A stretch of 64,000 nucleotides of DNA from Posidoniimonas corsicana (GCF_007859765.1 NZ_SIHJ01000002.1:775615-839614), one strand, 5' to 3'; positions 7,557-17,080 are shown, counted from the first letter of the stretch. Notes: a model not told the origin generated them from the letters alone. Numbers and translations: made by a program.

Positions 7557-10247
7557 CTACAGCGGGCCTCGCACCAAGCGACCGACAGCCCGCCGGCGTG
7601 GCGCCGCGAGCACGGCCGCGATCGTCAGCAGCGCCGACGCGGGCTCCGGGACCGGCGCCGAAGAAGCCAGCGAGCGGCCGTAGTTGTTCCGCCAGACGTA
7701 GAGGTCGCCGTCGTCGATGCGGCCGCTGAAGTTGTGGTCGGCGCCCTCGCCAAACCCGACAATCTGTCCCAGCGAGTCCCGCCACACGGTGTAGTCGGCC
7801 GCGTCCACCACAGCGTCGCCGTTGAAGTCGCCCGGCAGGCCTTCGAACAGCGTGACCGTGACCATCGCGCCGGCCGGGATGTAGTGGCCGCCGTTGTTCT
7901 GATTCGGGTCCAACAGGAACTCGACCGGCGAACCGTCCGCGAGCGTGCCCGACAGGGTGACGTCCCGCGCGTCGATCTCGACGCGCTCGCCGGGCGTGAG
8001 GCCTTCGATGGGCGCCCCGTCCAATGCAAAGCCGCTGCCGATCAGGTTCAGCTGCGCCCCGTTGTAGAAGTTGAGCCCGTCGCCGATGGCGCCGCCGGAC
8101 ATTGTGAACGGCACGTTGTACCAGAACAACACGTTGCCCGCGATCTCGCCGCCGGTTTGATTGACCGGTCCATTCGCCGCGACGTAGCCCTCCTCGATCC
8201 GCCCGCCGGCGATGTCAACGGGGAAGCCTTCGACCGTCCTCAAGCCGCTGCCGATCACCCCATCCAGCAGGTTCAGCTCGGCCCTGATGAGCGCCCCCTC
8301 CCCGATCGACTGTCCGTTGAGTGTGATGCGGCCGAACTGCATGTTGAGGTCGTCGCCGAACGAGCTGCCACTGACATGGATGTCGCCGACCAGGCTCGTG
8401 TTCTCGCCGAAGGTTGAGTCGGTGATCTCACCGCTCCCCGGCTGACTGGAAACCGTGATCGCGGTGTTTGGCCCGATGGTCACGTTGGCCAGACGGGCCC
8501 GCTGAGTGTGTGCGATGAGGTTGCCAGGCGATTCGACGCTAACAAGAGACAGCTCGCCCCCTTGCGGCGCCCTGAACCAGCGACCAAGGCGGGAGTTGGC
8601 GATCCACACATCGGATGCTCTCGCCTCGAACTGCTCGCCAACGTCAGCGTCCTCAATCAAGACGGTCGATTCCCTGATTAACGCGCCCGCTCCCAGGCTT
8701 CCGCCCCGCATCTCGATTGACGAATCGGTCGCGAAGAGCCCACTGCCGATGCTCTGCCCGTGCAGCGCGATCTCCACGCCCGACACATCCGCGTTCATGC
8801 CCAGTGAGCTGTCGGTGATTGTTACTGTCGCCCCGGGTTCGACTCGGAGTTGATCGCCGATCTCTGCGTTCTGGATGCTGACGACGCTGCCCGCGTTCGC
8901 CCGGAACCGGTCACCGAATCGTCCGCCCGTGATGGTGGCGGCGCCGCCGTGATCGACCAGGAAGCCCTCATCGAACTCACCGCCGGTTACCGAGAGCGTT
9001 GCGCCGTCCCACACGAGTGTATCGGGTCCAATGACGCCGCCCGAGACCTCGACGGCGGAGCCCTCCGTAATGCTGAGGCCTCGCGTTACCGAACCTCCGC
9101 TGATGTCGACCGCTCCGCCTCGGATGCTGATCGAACCGGTCGACCCACCAGACATGCGTAGGCTCTGGCCCGGGCCAACCCCTAAGAGTTGGGCCTCGCC
9201 TCCCGACATCGTGATCGCCCCGGGACCTGCAAACTCGACCGGGGATGCGACCGCCCCGCCACGGATGTCAACTGTTGTGGACCGGCAGCACTCGTTCGTG
9301 CGTTGAAACTCGAGTGAGTTGACCACGGCGTTGCCGTCCACCTCGATCGACGCCCCTGCGAAGTAACGTAGACTGACCACCCGAGCGGCGCCCGTCGCCG
9401 CCAGGTAGCCGTCGCGCCAGACCCAGATGAGCGGCACCGTTCCACCGGACAGGTTGGCCCGGCCGCCGGAGAAGACGTCGTTGCTGGGGGAGAGATGGCC
9501 GTCGGACATGTTGAGCGTGGCGCCGTGAAACAGCTCGACCGCGCCGGCCGTGACGCCGCCGGTCATGTTGATCGTCGCGCCGACCGCCTCGAGGTTGCGG
9601 CCGACCTGGCCGCCCGGCTGGATGTGGACCGTGCTGCCCCAGCCCGCGTTGAAGTTGTCGCCCACGACGGCGCCGTCGTCGACCACGAGCGTCTGCCCCG
9701 CGCGGATGCCGGCCGGGACCAGGTCGGTCGAGGCCGTGATCAGCGTCGGCCCGATCGCCGGGAGTTCGGTGGGCACGAACGTAAAGTCGGCGTTCAGCCG
9801 CGATGGGTTCTCCTGGCGAGAGAATGCGAACGGGACGCCGTCAGCCAGCGTCCCGCTGAGCAGGCCCTGGTCCGGGATCACCACCGGCGCCCCGTCCGGC
9901 GTGGGGACCGGCACGCCGTCGACGCGGAAGTCGCCGCCGTACAGGGCGACCGAGCTGCCCTGATTCGCGATCAGCCCATCGGCGAACGCCCCGCCACGGA
10001 AGTTCGCCACACTGCCAGGGTCCAGCACCAGCAGGCCCTGCGTGGCGCCGCCGTCGATGTTCAGCAGGCTCCCCTCGCCCGCGGTGAAACCATCCGCCAG
10101 CACGCCGCCGTCGCCAAGGTTCAGGATCGTATCGGCGCCGATGGCGCCCGGATCGGCGTCCGGAGGCACGTTGATCACGGTCTGCGCAACACTCGCCGCG
10201 AGACCACTCACGCACCACGCGGCAATGACGAGCGCCAACCGTTGCAT
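7557..10247 (-). CDS. giant exported beta-repeat protein with dockerin and PEP-CTERM
   Basis: An 896-residue protein. The signal peptide is MQRLALVIAAWCVSGLAASV. The body, about residues 25-800, is a degenerate repeat of about 20 residues with GG or GGA turns (IDGGATQG, IRGGAVDISGG, MRGGSLGAG) and reads as a long beta-helix or beta-roll. Residues 804-860 hold two dockerin type I calcium half-motifs (DFNGDAVVDAADYTVWRDSL; DHNFSGRIDDGDLYVWRNNY). The tail from about 865 is PEP-CTERM-like: VPEP, a hydrophobic helix and an Arg-rich end. The likely role is a surface or envelope structural or adhesive protein processed by an exosortase-type system. An upstream TACAAT hexamer (minus strand, about 10313-10318) is a possible -10. 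Confidence 0.85.
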   Translation of the reverse strand: MQRLALVIAAWCVSGLAASVAQTVINVPPDADPGAIGADTILNLGDGGVLADGFTAGEGSLLNIDGGATQGLLVLDPGSVANFRGGAFADGLIANQGSSVALYGGDFRVDGVPVPTPDGAPVVIPDQGLLSGTLADGVPFAFSRQENPSRLNADFTFVPTELPAIGPTLITASTDLVPAGIRAGQTLVVDDGAVVGDNFNAGWGSTVHIQPGGQVGRNLEAVGATINMTGGVTAGAVELFHGATLNMSDGHLSPSNDVFSGGRANLSGGTVPLIWVWRDGYLAATGAARVVSLRYFAGASIEVDGNAVVNSLEFQRTNECCRSTTVDIRGGAVASPVEFAGPGAITMSGGEAQLLGVGPGQSLRMSGGSTGSISIRGGAVDISGGSVTRGLSITEGSAVEVSGGVIGPDTLVWDGATLSVTGGEFDEGFLVDHGGAATITGGRFGDRFRANAGSVVSIQNAEIGDQLRVEPGATVTITDSSLGMNADVSGVEIALHGQSIGSGLFATDSSIEMRGGSLGAGALIRESTVLIEDADVGEQFEARASDVWIANSRLGRWFRAPQGGELSLVSVESPGNLIAHTQRARLANVTIGPNTAITVSSQPGSGEITDSTFGENTSLVGDIHVSGSSFGDDLNMQFGRITLNGQSIGEGALIRAELNLLDGVIGSGLRTVEGFPVDIAGGRIEEGYVAANGPVNQTGGEIAGNVLFWYNVPFTMSGGAIGDGLNFYNGAQLNLIGSGFALDGAPIEGLTPGERVEIDARDVTLSGTLADGSPVEFLLDPNQNNGGHYIPAGAMVTVTLFEGLPGDFNGDAVVDAADYTVWRDSLGQIVGFGEGADHNFSGRIDDGDLYVWRNNYGRSLASSAPVPEPASALLTIAAVLAAPRRRAVGRLVRGPL

Positions 10248-10387
10248 CGGTACCGTTGAGAAGGAGAAGAGGCCGAACCCGCGGCGGAACCGCCCTGACT
10301 CGGCATCCCACCATTGTAGCAGCAGCGGGGGTCCCCGGGCACACTCGCGGAGAGCCCCTGGCGCGTGGCTCACGCGGCGCCCCCGTT

Positions 10388-11671
10388 CTACGCGGCAGCC
10401 GCCACGGGCAATCGAACCGGGCGACGCGTCCAGCGGATCGCGGCCGCCGCGAGCAGCAGCATCAGCAGCAGCGCCGCCGCTGGCTCGGGCGCCGCCGTGG
10501 GGGCGAATGGGAAAGTCGCCGGCTCCCGCGTCTGGCCGAAGTTAGCGCGCCAGGTCTGGTACTGGGCGTCGCCGATAGGGCCGAGGTGCGGGTCGTTGGG
10601 CAGCGCTCCGGCCTGGGCGCCCAGGCTGTCCCGCCACACGGTGTAGTCGGCGGCGTCGACCTGGCCGTCGTCGTTGTAGTCGCCGAAGAGCGGCAGCACG
10701 CCGATGGCCGCCTGCGGGCCGGCGTTGGCCATCACGTAGTCGCGGAGGCTGCGGGTGTCGGTCAGGGTGTAGTCGTAGAATTCGCGGGGGTCGAACGCGT
10801 CGCCGGTCGGCGTGTCGGCGTTGGGCGAGTTGGTCAGCACGTCGCCCCGCGCGACGAGTTCGGCGTCGCCGTCGATGTTGTACGGGCGGTTCACGTTGTC
10901 GAAGATATTGTTCTCCGACACCACCACCGCGTTGTTCCGCGGGTTGAGGCCGTAGCTCGTGACGTCCTCCATCAGGTTGTTGTAGAAGTGCCCGATAACA
11001 TTGTCGAACGACGGGTTCCGCTGGTGGGTGTCGTGGATCCAGGTGTGGTGGATCGTGACGTGCTGGTCGGACTCATCCGTCCAGCCAACGCCCAGCGCTT
11101 TGTTGTGCTCGCTGAGGATGCTGTTGGAGATCGTCACGTAGTCCAGCCCGCCCTGGCGGAGGTCGATCAGCCCGTCGCCCATGCGGGTGAGGTGCACGTG
11201 GTCGATCCAGACGTGGTGGCTGTTGTCGACCTGGATGCCGTCGAAGTCCTGCGTCTTGCCGTCCCAGTCGCCCTCGACGAAGCTGTCGCGGATCGTGAGG
11301 TTGCGGATCACGACGTTCGACTCGTTGATCACCCGGAGGCCGCCGTAGACCAACTCGGCGTCGTCGCCCAGGCCCAGCACCGTCTTGTTGGAGCCGACGG
11401 TCAGCTCCTTGCCGAACTCGCTGATCTCAATGCTGCCGCGGATGGCGACCGTGCGGGGCGTGTCGCCCGCCAGGTAGTGCTCGAGCGCGGCCTGGTTGTC
11501 GACCACCACCACCGGACCATCGCCGCCGCCGTTGGTCCCGGCGCGGCCCAACGCGGCCACCGACGCGAAGCCCGACGCCTGGTAGGTGACGCCGGCGGCC
11601 GGCTGAGCGGCGAGCAACGCCGCGATGAGTGATAGGCGCGCAACCCCGCCTGTTGCCATCTGGTGCTTCAT
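10388..11671 (-). CDS. pectate lyase (PL1) with dockerin and PEP-CTERM
   Basis: A 427-residue exported polysaccharide lyase. After the signal peptide (residues 1-27) comes a right-handed beta-helix with PL1 features: DNSHHVWIDHVHLTRMGDGL, DYVTISNSILSEHNKALGVG, and an Arg-containing segment HDTHQRNPSFDNVIGHFYNN typical of the catalytic arginine region. Residues about 338-385 carry dockerin-like calcium motifs (DYNDDGQVDAADYTVWRDSL), and the protein ends with APEP, a hydrophobic helix and WTRRP. The enzyme is expected to cleave polygalacturonate by beta-elimination at the cell surface. The start at 11671 was chosen because the signal peptide begins there. It is transcribed in the same direction as the giant dockerin protein downstream, with a 140-base gap. 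Confidence 0.9.
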   Translation of the reverse strand: MKHQMATGGVARLSLIAALLAAQPAAGVTYQASGFASVAALGRAGTNGGGDGPVVVVDNQAALEHYLAGDTPRTVAIRGSIEISEFGKELTVGSNKTVLGLGDDAELVYGGLRVINESNVVIRNLTIRDSFVEGDWDGKTQDFDGIQVDNSHHVWIDHVHLTRMGDGLIDLRQGGLDYVTISNSILSEHNKALGVGWTDESDQHVTIHHTWIHDTHQRNPSFDNVIGHFYNNLMEDVTSYGLNPRNNAVVVSENNIFDNVNRPYNIDGDAELVARGDVLTNSPNADTPTGDAFDPREFYDYTLTDTRSLRDYVMANAGPQAAIGVLPLFGDYNDDGQVDAADYTVWRDSLGAQAGALPNDPHLGPIGDAQYQTWRANFGQTREPATFPFAPTAAPEPAAALLLMLLLAAAAIRWTRRPVRLPVAAAA

Positions 11672-12039
11672 AGATCTCGTTAGGTGCTCTGTTCCACCTC
11701 TGACGGCCAGAAACGGCTCGCCTGCCCCGTCTGGTTCCAGCGTAGCAAGCTGGTTCAAAGACGGTCAAACTCAGCGCCGCCTCAGGCGACTCCGATGACG
11801 CAAAACAAGCATCCGTCGACGCAAACAGCCCCAGGCGCCGCCGCTGCCTGCGTTCGACAGCACGCGAGTGCGATTCTCTGTGGGCGGATCAGCGGAGTCT
11901 GATTTGAGGCAGCGGCGTGCGTCCATGCCCGTGATGATGGGAATGCCTCGCCGTGACGCGACCGTCGCGCCTGAACCGGCGCCCCCAAAACGATGTCATG
12001 CTGACGGGGAGACCAGTCAACCACAGGCGCCCACCAATA
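11672..12039. other. gene-free divergent region
   Basis: About 370 bases between the start of the pectate lyase gene (leftward) and a small conserved gene (rightward). It should contain both promoters, but no hexamer pair clear enough to call was seen. No repeats or RNA genes were recognised. Confidence 0.5.
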
Positions 12040-12465
12040 ATGCTCACCTACCTGCGACGACTGATCACGCTCGACATATGGGTGGGAACACCTCGCAGCC
12101 AGCCATTGAAAGAGCACGCGACGCCAGAGTCCCTCTTCACCGTGTTAGTCGACTCCAAACAGGTACGCTGCGTGCTTCCAGATGGTCGCGAACAAGCGAT
12201 CCGGTGGGAAGACCTGGCCGAAGTTGAAATCCAAACCAATGATTCAGGTCCCTTCGGCATGGATGTTTGGTGGGTGCTTGTACCGGACGGCGGAGCCAGT
12301 CCATGCTCAATCCCACAAGGCGCCAGCGGGGATGCGCCCTTGCTGGACAAGCTTTTCCAGCTGCCTGGGTTTGACTACGAGGCATTTTCAGACGCCATGG
12401 GCTGCACCGACAACCGGCAATTCCTGTGCTGGAGAAGAAAGGACGCCACACGGCCGACACGGTAG
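12040..12465 (+). CDS. small conserved hypothetical protein
   Basis: A 141-residue soluble protein. Central and C-terminal segments look like a conserved family found in many bacteria: VRCVLPDGREQAIRWEDLAE, then a GPFGMDVWWVLVPDGG-type strand-turn-strand, then IPQGASGDAPLLDKLFQLPG and the closing CTDNRQFLCWRR. The start at MLTYLRRLIT was chosen because homologous-looking sequence begins near there; longer frames add only basic low-complexity residues. There is no signal peptide. The function is unknown. Confidence 0.7.
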   Translation: MLTYLRRLITLDIWVGTPRSQPLKEHATPESLFTVLVDSKQVRCVLPDGREQAIRWEDLAEVEIQTNDSGPFGMDVWWVLVPDGGASPCSIPQGASGDAPLLDKLFQLPGFDYEAFSDAMGCTDNRQFLCWRRKDATRPTR

Positions 12466-12652
12466 GCGATCGTGAACGCCCCCTGAAACCGATGCTCCAC
12501 CACTTCACGCATCGCCGCTGCGGCGGATGCAGCCCTTCACGATTCAGCGCAGCATCGTAACGCCCTAGCGCAATCGGACCCTTCACCCGGCCGGTTCCGC
12601 TATCCTGGATCACTTCCAGGCGATGCAACCCATAGCAAGTGGAGTCGTTCGG

Positions 12653-14263
12653 ATGACCATCCGTTGTCTCACCCTCGCGGTCCTGCTGTCGCTGACCGCC
12701 GCCCCTAGCCACGCCGCGTCGGTCGACGCCGACCTGCTGCTGTCGGGCGGCACGGTCTACGACGGGGCCGGCGGGCCCGGACGCGTCGGCAATGTCGCGG
12801 TCCGCGATGGCCAGATCGCCGCGGTGGGCGAGTTCGAGGTCGGCGAAGTGGGCCAGACGGTCGACTGCACCGGGCTGATCGTGGCGCCCGGCTTCATCGA
12901 CCTGCACAACCACAGCGACCAGACCATCGAATCCGAGAGCGACGCCGGCCGCGTCCCCCGGATCCTGGCGGACCGGACCCGCGAGTCGGTCTGCTACCTG
13001 ACGCAGGGCTGCACGACCATCGTCACCGGAAACTGCGGCGGCGGGAAGCGGGACGTCGAGGCCTACTACGGCCAACTCGATGAGACCCCGTCGGGCGTGA
13101 ACGTCGCGCACCTCGTGCCGCAGGGTTCGGTGCGTCGCAAGGTGATCGGGACTAAACGCCGCCCGCCCGAGGGGGATGAGCTGCAGCGGATGCAGGCGCT
13201 CGTGCGTGAGGGGATGCAGGCGGGCGCGTGGGGCATGAGCACCGGCCTGCAGTACGTACCGTCGGCCTACGCCGAGGCGGAGGAGATCGCCGCGCTGGCC
13301 GAGGTCGTGGCCGACTACAACGGCATCTACGCCAGCCACATCCGCGACGAGGGCGACGAGCTGGTCGAGTCCGTCGAGGAGGCGGTCCGGATCGGCCGCC
13401 TGTCCGGCGCGGCGGTGCACGTGTCGCACTTCAAGGCCAGCAAGCGCCGCAACTGGGGCAAGGTCCGCGCCGCCGCCGCGGTCCTGCAGCGGGCGCGGGA
13501 GGAAGGGCTGACAGTCACCGCCGACCAGTACCCGTACGCGGCCAGCAGCACGTCGGTCGCGGCGATGCTGCTGCCGGACGAGGAGCGCGAGGGGAGCCGC
13601 TCCGACCTCACCGCGCGGCTCAACGACCCCGAACAGCTCGCCCGCCTGCGGCCCATCATGGCCGACCTGCTCGAGGCCCGCGGCGGCATCATGGTGGCCG
13701 AGTGCCCCAGCCTGCCGCGGTACGTCGGCCGCATGATCCGCGACATCGCCAAGGACGAGGGCCGCGAGCCGGTCGATGTGGCGATCGACGTGGTCCGCTC
13801 CGGCGACGAGGCGGGCGTGAGCTTCAGCATGGACGAGCGCGACGTCCGCTGGGTGATGACGCTGCCGTGGGTCGCCACTGCGTCGGACGGCAGCGTGAAG
13901 GTGCCCGACGGGACCAAGCCCCACCCCCGCAGCTTCGGCACGTTCTCCCGCCGGATCGGGCGGTACGCGATCGAGGAAGAGGTGATCCCGCTGGAACTGG
14001 CGATCCGCAGCTCCAGCGGCCTGCCGGCCGACATCCTTGGCATGACCGACCGCGGCTACCTCCGCGCCGGGCAGGCGGCGGACATCGTGGTGCTGGACGC
14101 CGCGTCGTTCCGCGACCACGCCACATTCGAGGCGCCCACCGAGCCCTCCACCGGCGTGCGGTGGCTGCTGGTGAACGGGCGGCTCGCCATCGCCGACGGC
14201 GCCGTCCAGGACGTCACGGCAGGCCGGCCGCTCCGCAAACTTCCGAAGCCCAAGGCGGGCTGA
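12653..14263 (+). CDS. exported D-aminoacylase-like amidohydrolase
   Basis: A 536-residue protein of the amidohydrolase superfamily, close to N-acyl-D-amino-acid deacylases. A signal peptide (residues 1-22, TIRCLTLAVLLSLTAAPSHA) directs export. The metal-binding HxH is in GFIDLHNHSDQT. A Cys typical of the D-aminoacylase subgroup sits in TIVTGNCGGG. Further motifs are SHIRDEGDEL, VHVSHFKAS, SDGSVK and GYLRAGQAADIVVLD near the end. The predicted reaction is hydrolysis of N-acyl-D-amino acids, possibly peptidoglycan-derived, to carboxylate and D-amino acid. The start at 12653 is supported by GGAG eight bases upstream and by the signal peptide. It precedes a peptidoglycan peptidase-like gene by 48 bases, which fits a shared cell-wall recycling role (inference). 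Confidence 0.88.
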   Translation: MTIRCLTLAVLLSLTAAPSHAASVDADLLLSGGTVYDGAGGPGRVGNVAVRDGQIAAVGEFEVGEVGQTVDCTGLIVAPGFIDLHNHSDQTIESESDAGRVPRILADRTRESVCYLTQGCTTIVTGNCGGGKRDVEAYYGQLDETPSGVNVAHLVPQGSVRRKVIGTKRRPPEGDELQRMQALVREGMQAGAWGMSTGLQYVPSAYAEAEEIAALAEVVADYNGIYASHIRDEGDELVESVEEAVRIGRLSGAAVHVSHFKASKRRNWGKVRAAAAVLQRAREEGLTVTADQYPYAASSTSVAAMLLPDEEREGSRSDLTARLNDPEQLARLRPIMADLLEARGGIMVAECPSLPRYVGRMIRDIAKDEGREPVDVAIDVVRSGDEAGVSFSMDERDVRWVMTLPWVATASDGSVKVPDGTKPHPRSFGTFSRRIGRYAIEEEVIPLELAIRSSSGLPADILGMTDRGYLRAGQAADIVVLDAASFRDHATFEAPTEPSTGVRWLLVNGRLAIADGAVQDVTAGRPLRKLPKPKAG

Positions 14264-14311
14264 ATCAACCGCGCCGACACCGCCGCTCCACGCAAGTCAC
14301 TAGACCTCACG

Positions 14312-15166
14312 ATGAATCAGCTGCTACTCACCGCTATCGCCGCCGCCTGCTGCGGGCTTCCCGGCATTGCCCCCGCGCAGCACGAGCTTCCCTTGTCAGC
14401 GGCGGTCGGGGCGCCACCGGCGCCCAATCGCCCGGCGGACGTGTCCGCGGTGAAGGACCGGCTGCGGTCGCTGGGTTACGTGTGGGTCCCCACCGGCGAT
14501 CAGATGGACACGCTCACCATCCACACGATCCGGCTGTTCCAGTCGATCGTGCAGAACCGCGAGACCGTCGGCGGCGACGGGGCCGACGGCGTGGTCAACG
14601 TGAACGGCCCCACCCACGCCTGGCTGCAGCACGCCGACTCGCCCAAGTGGAGACTCATGCCGGCCCGCGGCGAGGGGTTCGAGAACTACGAGCTCGTCGA
14701 GCAGGTCCAGGACGACCACGACCACGGAGTCCACTGGCTGGCCGAGACGCTCATCGGCGCCGGCGCCCACTACCAGACCAACTACCGCGCCGCCCACCCG
14801 CGGGCGGCGCCGATCGTGGTGAACGACGCCAGCCGCGACGTCGGCCGCGACACGCCGGACCACCTGGGGCACGAGACCGGATCGATGGTCGACCTGCGGC
14901 TCCCGAGGACCGACGGCCGCGCCGGGGGGATTACGGTCGACTCGCCGGAGTACGACCGCGCCGCCGCCCGCGCGATGCTGGTCGCGCTGCACCAGCAGCC
15001 GCTGTTCGAACGCGCGCGGCTGAACGACCGCGTGCTCGCCGCCGAGACGGTCACCGTCGCGGGCCAGCGGCGGCCGCTCTGCATCCCCGACCGGCAGGGC
15101 CGCGTGCACGACAACCACATCCACGTCGATATTAAGCCGCCCCGCGGCCCGGCGCCGAATGAATGA
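14312..15166 (+). CDS. exported MepA-like LAS metallopeptidase
   Basis: A 284-residue protein with a signal peptide (residues 1-22). A helical region resembling a peptidoglycan-binding module (residues about 42-110, with SLGYVWVPTGDQMDTLT) is followed by a LAS-type zinc peptidase domain. Visible ligands are HETGSMVDLRL (His187 and Asp194) and the final HDNHIHVDIK (His269 and His271), the arrangement of penicillin-insensitive murein endopeptidases and relatives. It is expected to cleave peptide cross-links in peptidoglycan or a similar envelope peptide. Planctomycetes make peptidoglycan, so a wall role is plausible. It lies 48 bases after the amidohydrolase, likely in the same transcript. Confidence 0.8.
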   Translation: MNQLLLTAIAAACCGLPGIAPAQHELPLSAAVGAPPAPNRPADVSAVKDRLRSLGYVWVPTGDQMDTLTIHTIRLFQSIVQNRETVGGDGADGVVNVNGPTHAWLQHADSPKWRLMPARGEGFENYELVEQVQDDHDHGVHWLAETLIGAGAHYQTNYRAAHPRAAPIVVNDASRDVGRDTPDHLGHETGSMVDLRLPRTDGRAGGITVDSPEYDRAAARAMLVALHQQPLFERARLNDRVLAAETVTVAGQRRPLCIPDRQGRVHDNHIHVDIKPPRGPAPNE

Positions 15167-15223
15167 CGCCCTCCGACGGACCAGCGCGGCTTCCTGGCGC
15201 CGCAGGCCTAAAGCCGCTGGCGG

Positions 15224-16453
15224 CTAGTCCGCCTGCGCATCGGCGGCGCGTTGCTCGGCGTCCGCGACGACCTCGGTCTCCGGCAGCTCCTTGACCTTCG
15301 GGCGCCGCTTCTTCCGCACGCGGTCGGGGATCATCGACCGCATCTGCTCAAGCTTGCCGAAGCAGAGCATCCGGTCGCCCGGCTCCAGCGTGCGCTTGAG
15401 CCGCGGGTTGGGGATGACCGTGGTGCCGCGGTAGAGGGTCAGCACATTGATGTCGCGGTCGGGCAGGCCGGACTCGTCGATCGTCTTGCCGACAAAGTCG
15501 GAGCCCTCGGGCACGTGGATCTCCGACACGCCGTAGCCCCGGCTGACCGTCAGCCGCTGGCGGAGGTCGATCTCGCGGAAGTCGACCTGGGCGGCGATGT
15601 AGTCGATCACGGCGCCGGCGATGTCGAGCTGCGTGCAGAGCTCGATCCCCTCCAGGCCGGGCGAGGAGTTGACCTCCATGATCTGTGGCCCGTCGGCGCC
15701 TTCCAGCATGTCGACGCCCGCGATCCGCAGGCCGATGATCTGCGCGGCGCGGACGGCGGTCTCGCAGTAGGTCTCGTCGAGCACCACCGGCTCGGTTCGT
15801 CCGCCGCGGTGCACGTTGCTGCGGAACTCGGCGCCCTGCGCCACCCGCCGCATCGCGGCGACCACCCGGTCGCCCACGACAAACGCGCGGATGTCCTTGC
15901 CCTTACTCTCCTTGACGAACTTCTGCACCAGCACGTTCTGCTGGGTGGAGTGCAGGGTCTCGATGATCGCCTCGGCGACCTTGACGGTCTCGGCCAGGAT
16001 CACGCCCACGCCCTGCGTGCCCTCGAGCAGCTTGATCACCACCGGCGCGCCGCCCACCCGCTCGATGGCGGGCAGGATGTCCTTGCGGTCGCGCACGAAT
16101 GTGGTGGACGGGATCCCCAGCTGGTGGCGGCTGAGCACCTGCATGGTCCGCAGCTTGTCGCGCGACGCGGTGATGCCAGCCGACGAGTTCGCGCAGAACA
16201 CGTCCATCTGCTCGAGCTGCCGCACCAGCGCGGTGCCGAAGTAGGTGATCGACGCGCCGATGCGGGGCAGCACGGCGTCGTAGTGGCTGAGCTGCTTGGA
16301 GCGGAAGTACAGGTCGGGCTCGCCCTGCTCCAGGTCGATGGAGAACTTCAGCGAGTCCAGCACCTTCACCTTGTGGCCGCGTTGCTCGGCGGCCTCGCGG
16401 AGCCGGCTGGTGCTGTAGCAGTTGCGGTTGCGGGAGAGGATTGCGAGTTTCAT
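15224..16453 (-). CDS. rimK: RimK-family ATP-grasp ligase fused to an RCK_C domain
   Basis: A 409-residue protein. Residues 1-290 are RimK-like: an N-terminal domain (MKLAILSRNRNCYSTSRLRE), then an ATP-grasp with PVVIKLLEGTQGVGVILAE, LVQKFVKESKGKDIRAFVVG, and the metal-binding end IMEVNSSPGLEGIE. The family adds glutamate residues to protein C-termini such as ribosomal protein S6. Residues about 315-380 (VSEIHVPEGSDFVGKTIDES to PGDRMLCFGKLEQM) look like a TrkA-C/RCK_C ligand-binding domain not present in E. coli RimK. The C-terminal 30 residues are Lys/Arg/Glu-rich. It lies 48 bases downstream of a RimB-like gene on the same strand, so the two form a modification/processing pair. Confidence 0.9.
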   Translation of the reverse strand: MKLAILSRNRNCYSTSRLREAAEQRGHKVKVLDSLKFSIDLEQGEPDLYFRSKQLSHYDAVLPRIGASITYFGTALVRQLEQMDVFCANSSAGITASRDKLRTMQVLSRHQLGIPSTTFVRDRKDILPAIERVGGAPVVIKLLEGTQGVGVILAETVKVAEAIIETLHSTQQNVLVQKFVKESKGKDIRAFVVGDRVVAAMRRVAQGAEFRSNVHRGGRTEPVVLDETYCETAVRAAQIIGLRIAGVDMLEGADGPQIMEVNSSPGLEGIELCTQLDIAGAVIDYIAAQVDFREIDLRQRLTVSRGYGVSEIHVPEGSDFVGKTIDESGLPDRDINVLTLYRGTTVIPNPRLKRTLEPGDRMLCFGKLEQMRSMIPDRVRKKRRPKVKELPETEVVADAEQRAADAQAD

Positions 16454-16501
16454 GTCAGACCGCCAATGGGGGTGCGTGATTAGCAGGAGCGGGGCGTCGG
16501 C

Positions 16502-16969
16502 CTAGGGGCGGCCGCCGACGTAAGACCGCCCGGAGTCGACCAGGAACCGGCGCCGCAGCGCCTCGCGGCCCAGCAGCATCCGGAAGCCCATCTGGTCTCG
16601 GTTGGCGAGCGTGAGCTCGATCTCGAACACCTGACCGGCGACCCACACGTCCGTGAGCACCACCGGCCGCAGCGCCTCGTGCCCCGACGAGCTGCGGACC
16701 TTGCGGAACTCGTACACCGGGCACTCGCACTCGATCGACGGCTGGCTCTTGCGCTGCACCGGGTGGACCAGGAACCGTACGTGCGGCGCCCCGTCGACGT
16801 CAAACGTCTTGAGCTTGAACGCGTGCAGCGACGAGGTCCTGGCGCCGGTGTCGACCTTCGCCTTGATCGCCGGGACGCCAAGCGGGTCGAGTCGGACCCA
16901 CTCGCGCCACCCCACGGGCGACAGCTCGCGTTTTCTCGTCGATCTCGGCAAGGCGTCGGTGCGGCCCAC
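16502..16969 (-). CDS. RimB-type retropepsin-like protease
   Basis: A 155-residue protein of the family once called ATP-dependent zinc protease, now recognised as retropepsin-like (RimB). The catalytic aspartate motif is KVDTGARTSSLHA, followed by flap-like and core strands (PHVRFLVHPVQ, RPVVLTDVWVAGQVFEIELT) and the conserved RMLLGREALRRRFLVD. RimB cleaves glutamate tails added by RimK, so adjacency to the RimK-RCK gene supports a reversible glutamylation system. It is cytosolic with no signal peptide. An alternative start lies ten codons upstream. Confidence 0.87.
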   Translation of the reverse strand: MGRTDALPRSTRKRELSPVGWREWVRLDPLGVPAIKAKVDTGARTSSLHAFKLKTFDVDGAPHVRFLVHPVQRKSQPSIECECPVYEFRKVRSSSGHEALRPVVLTDVWVAGQVFEIELTLANRDQMGFRMLLGREALRRRFLVDSGRSYVGGRP

Positions 16970-17080
16970 GGTTTTCGATTGTCGCCAACGTTAGCCGCAT
17001 TCTACCGCTACACGACCCTCAGCGGTACCTCCGGCCCGGTCGGCGTGCGCCGCCTTGCCTCCCCACGCTATAGTAACGCC

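Noticed and set aside
7547..7559. Stop-to-stop mini hairpin (GTAGC/GCTAC) between GH29 and the giant dockerin gene as a terminator
   Set aside because: Only a 5-bp stem and no T-run; it is partly explained by the complementary stop codons themselves.
15183..15218. Inverted repeat AGCGCGGCTT/AAGCCGCT between convergent genes as a terminator
   Set aside because: Long loop, imperfect stem and no T-run; not enough to call.
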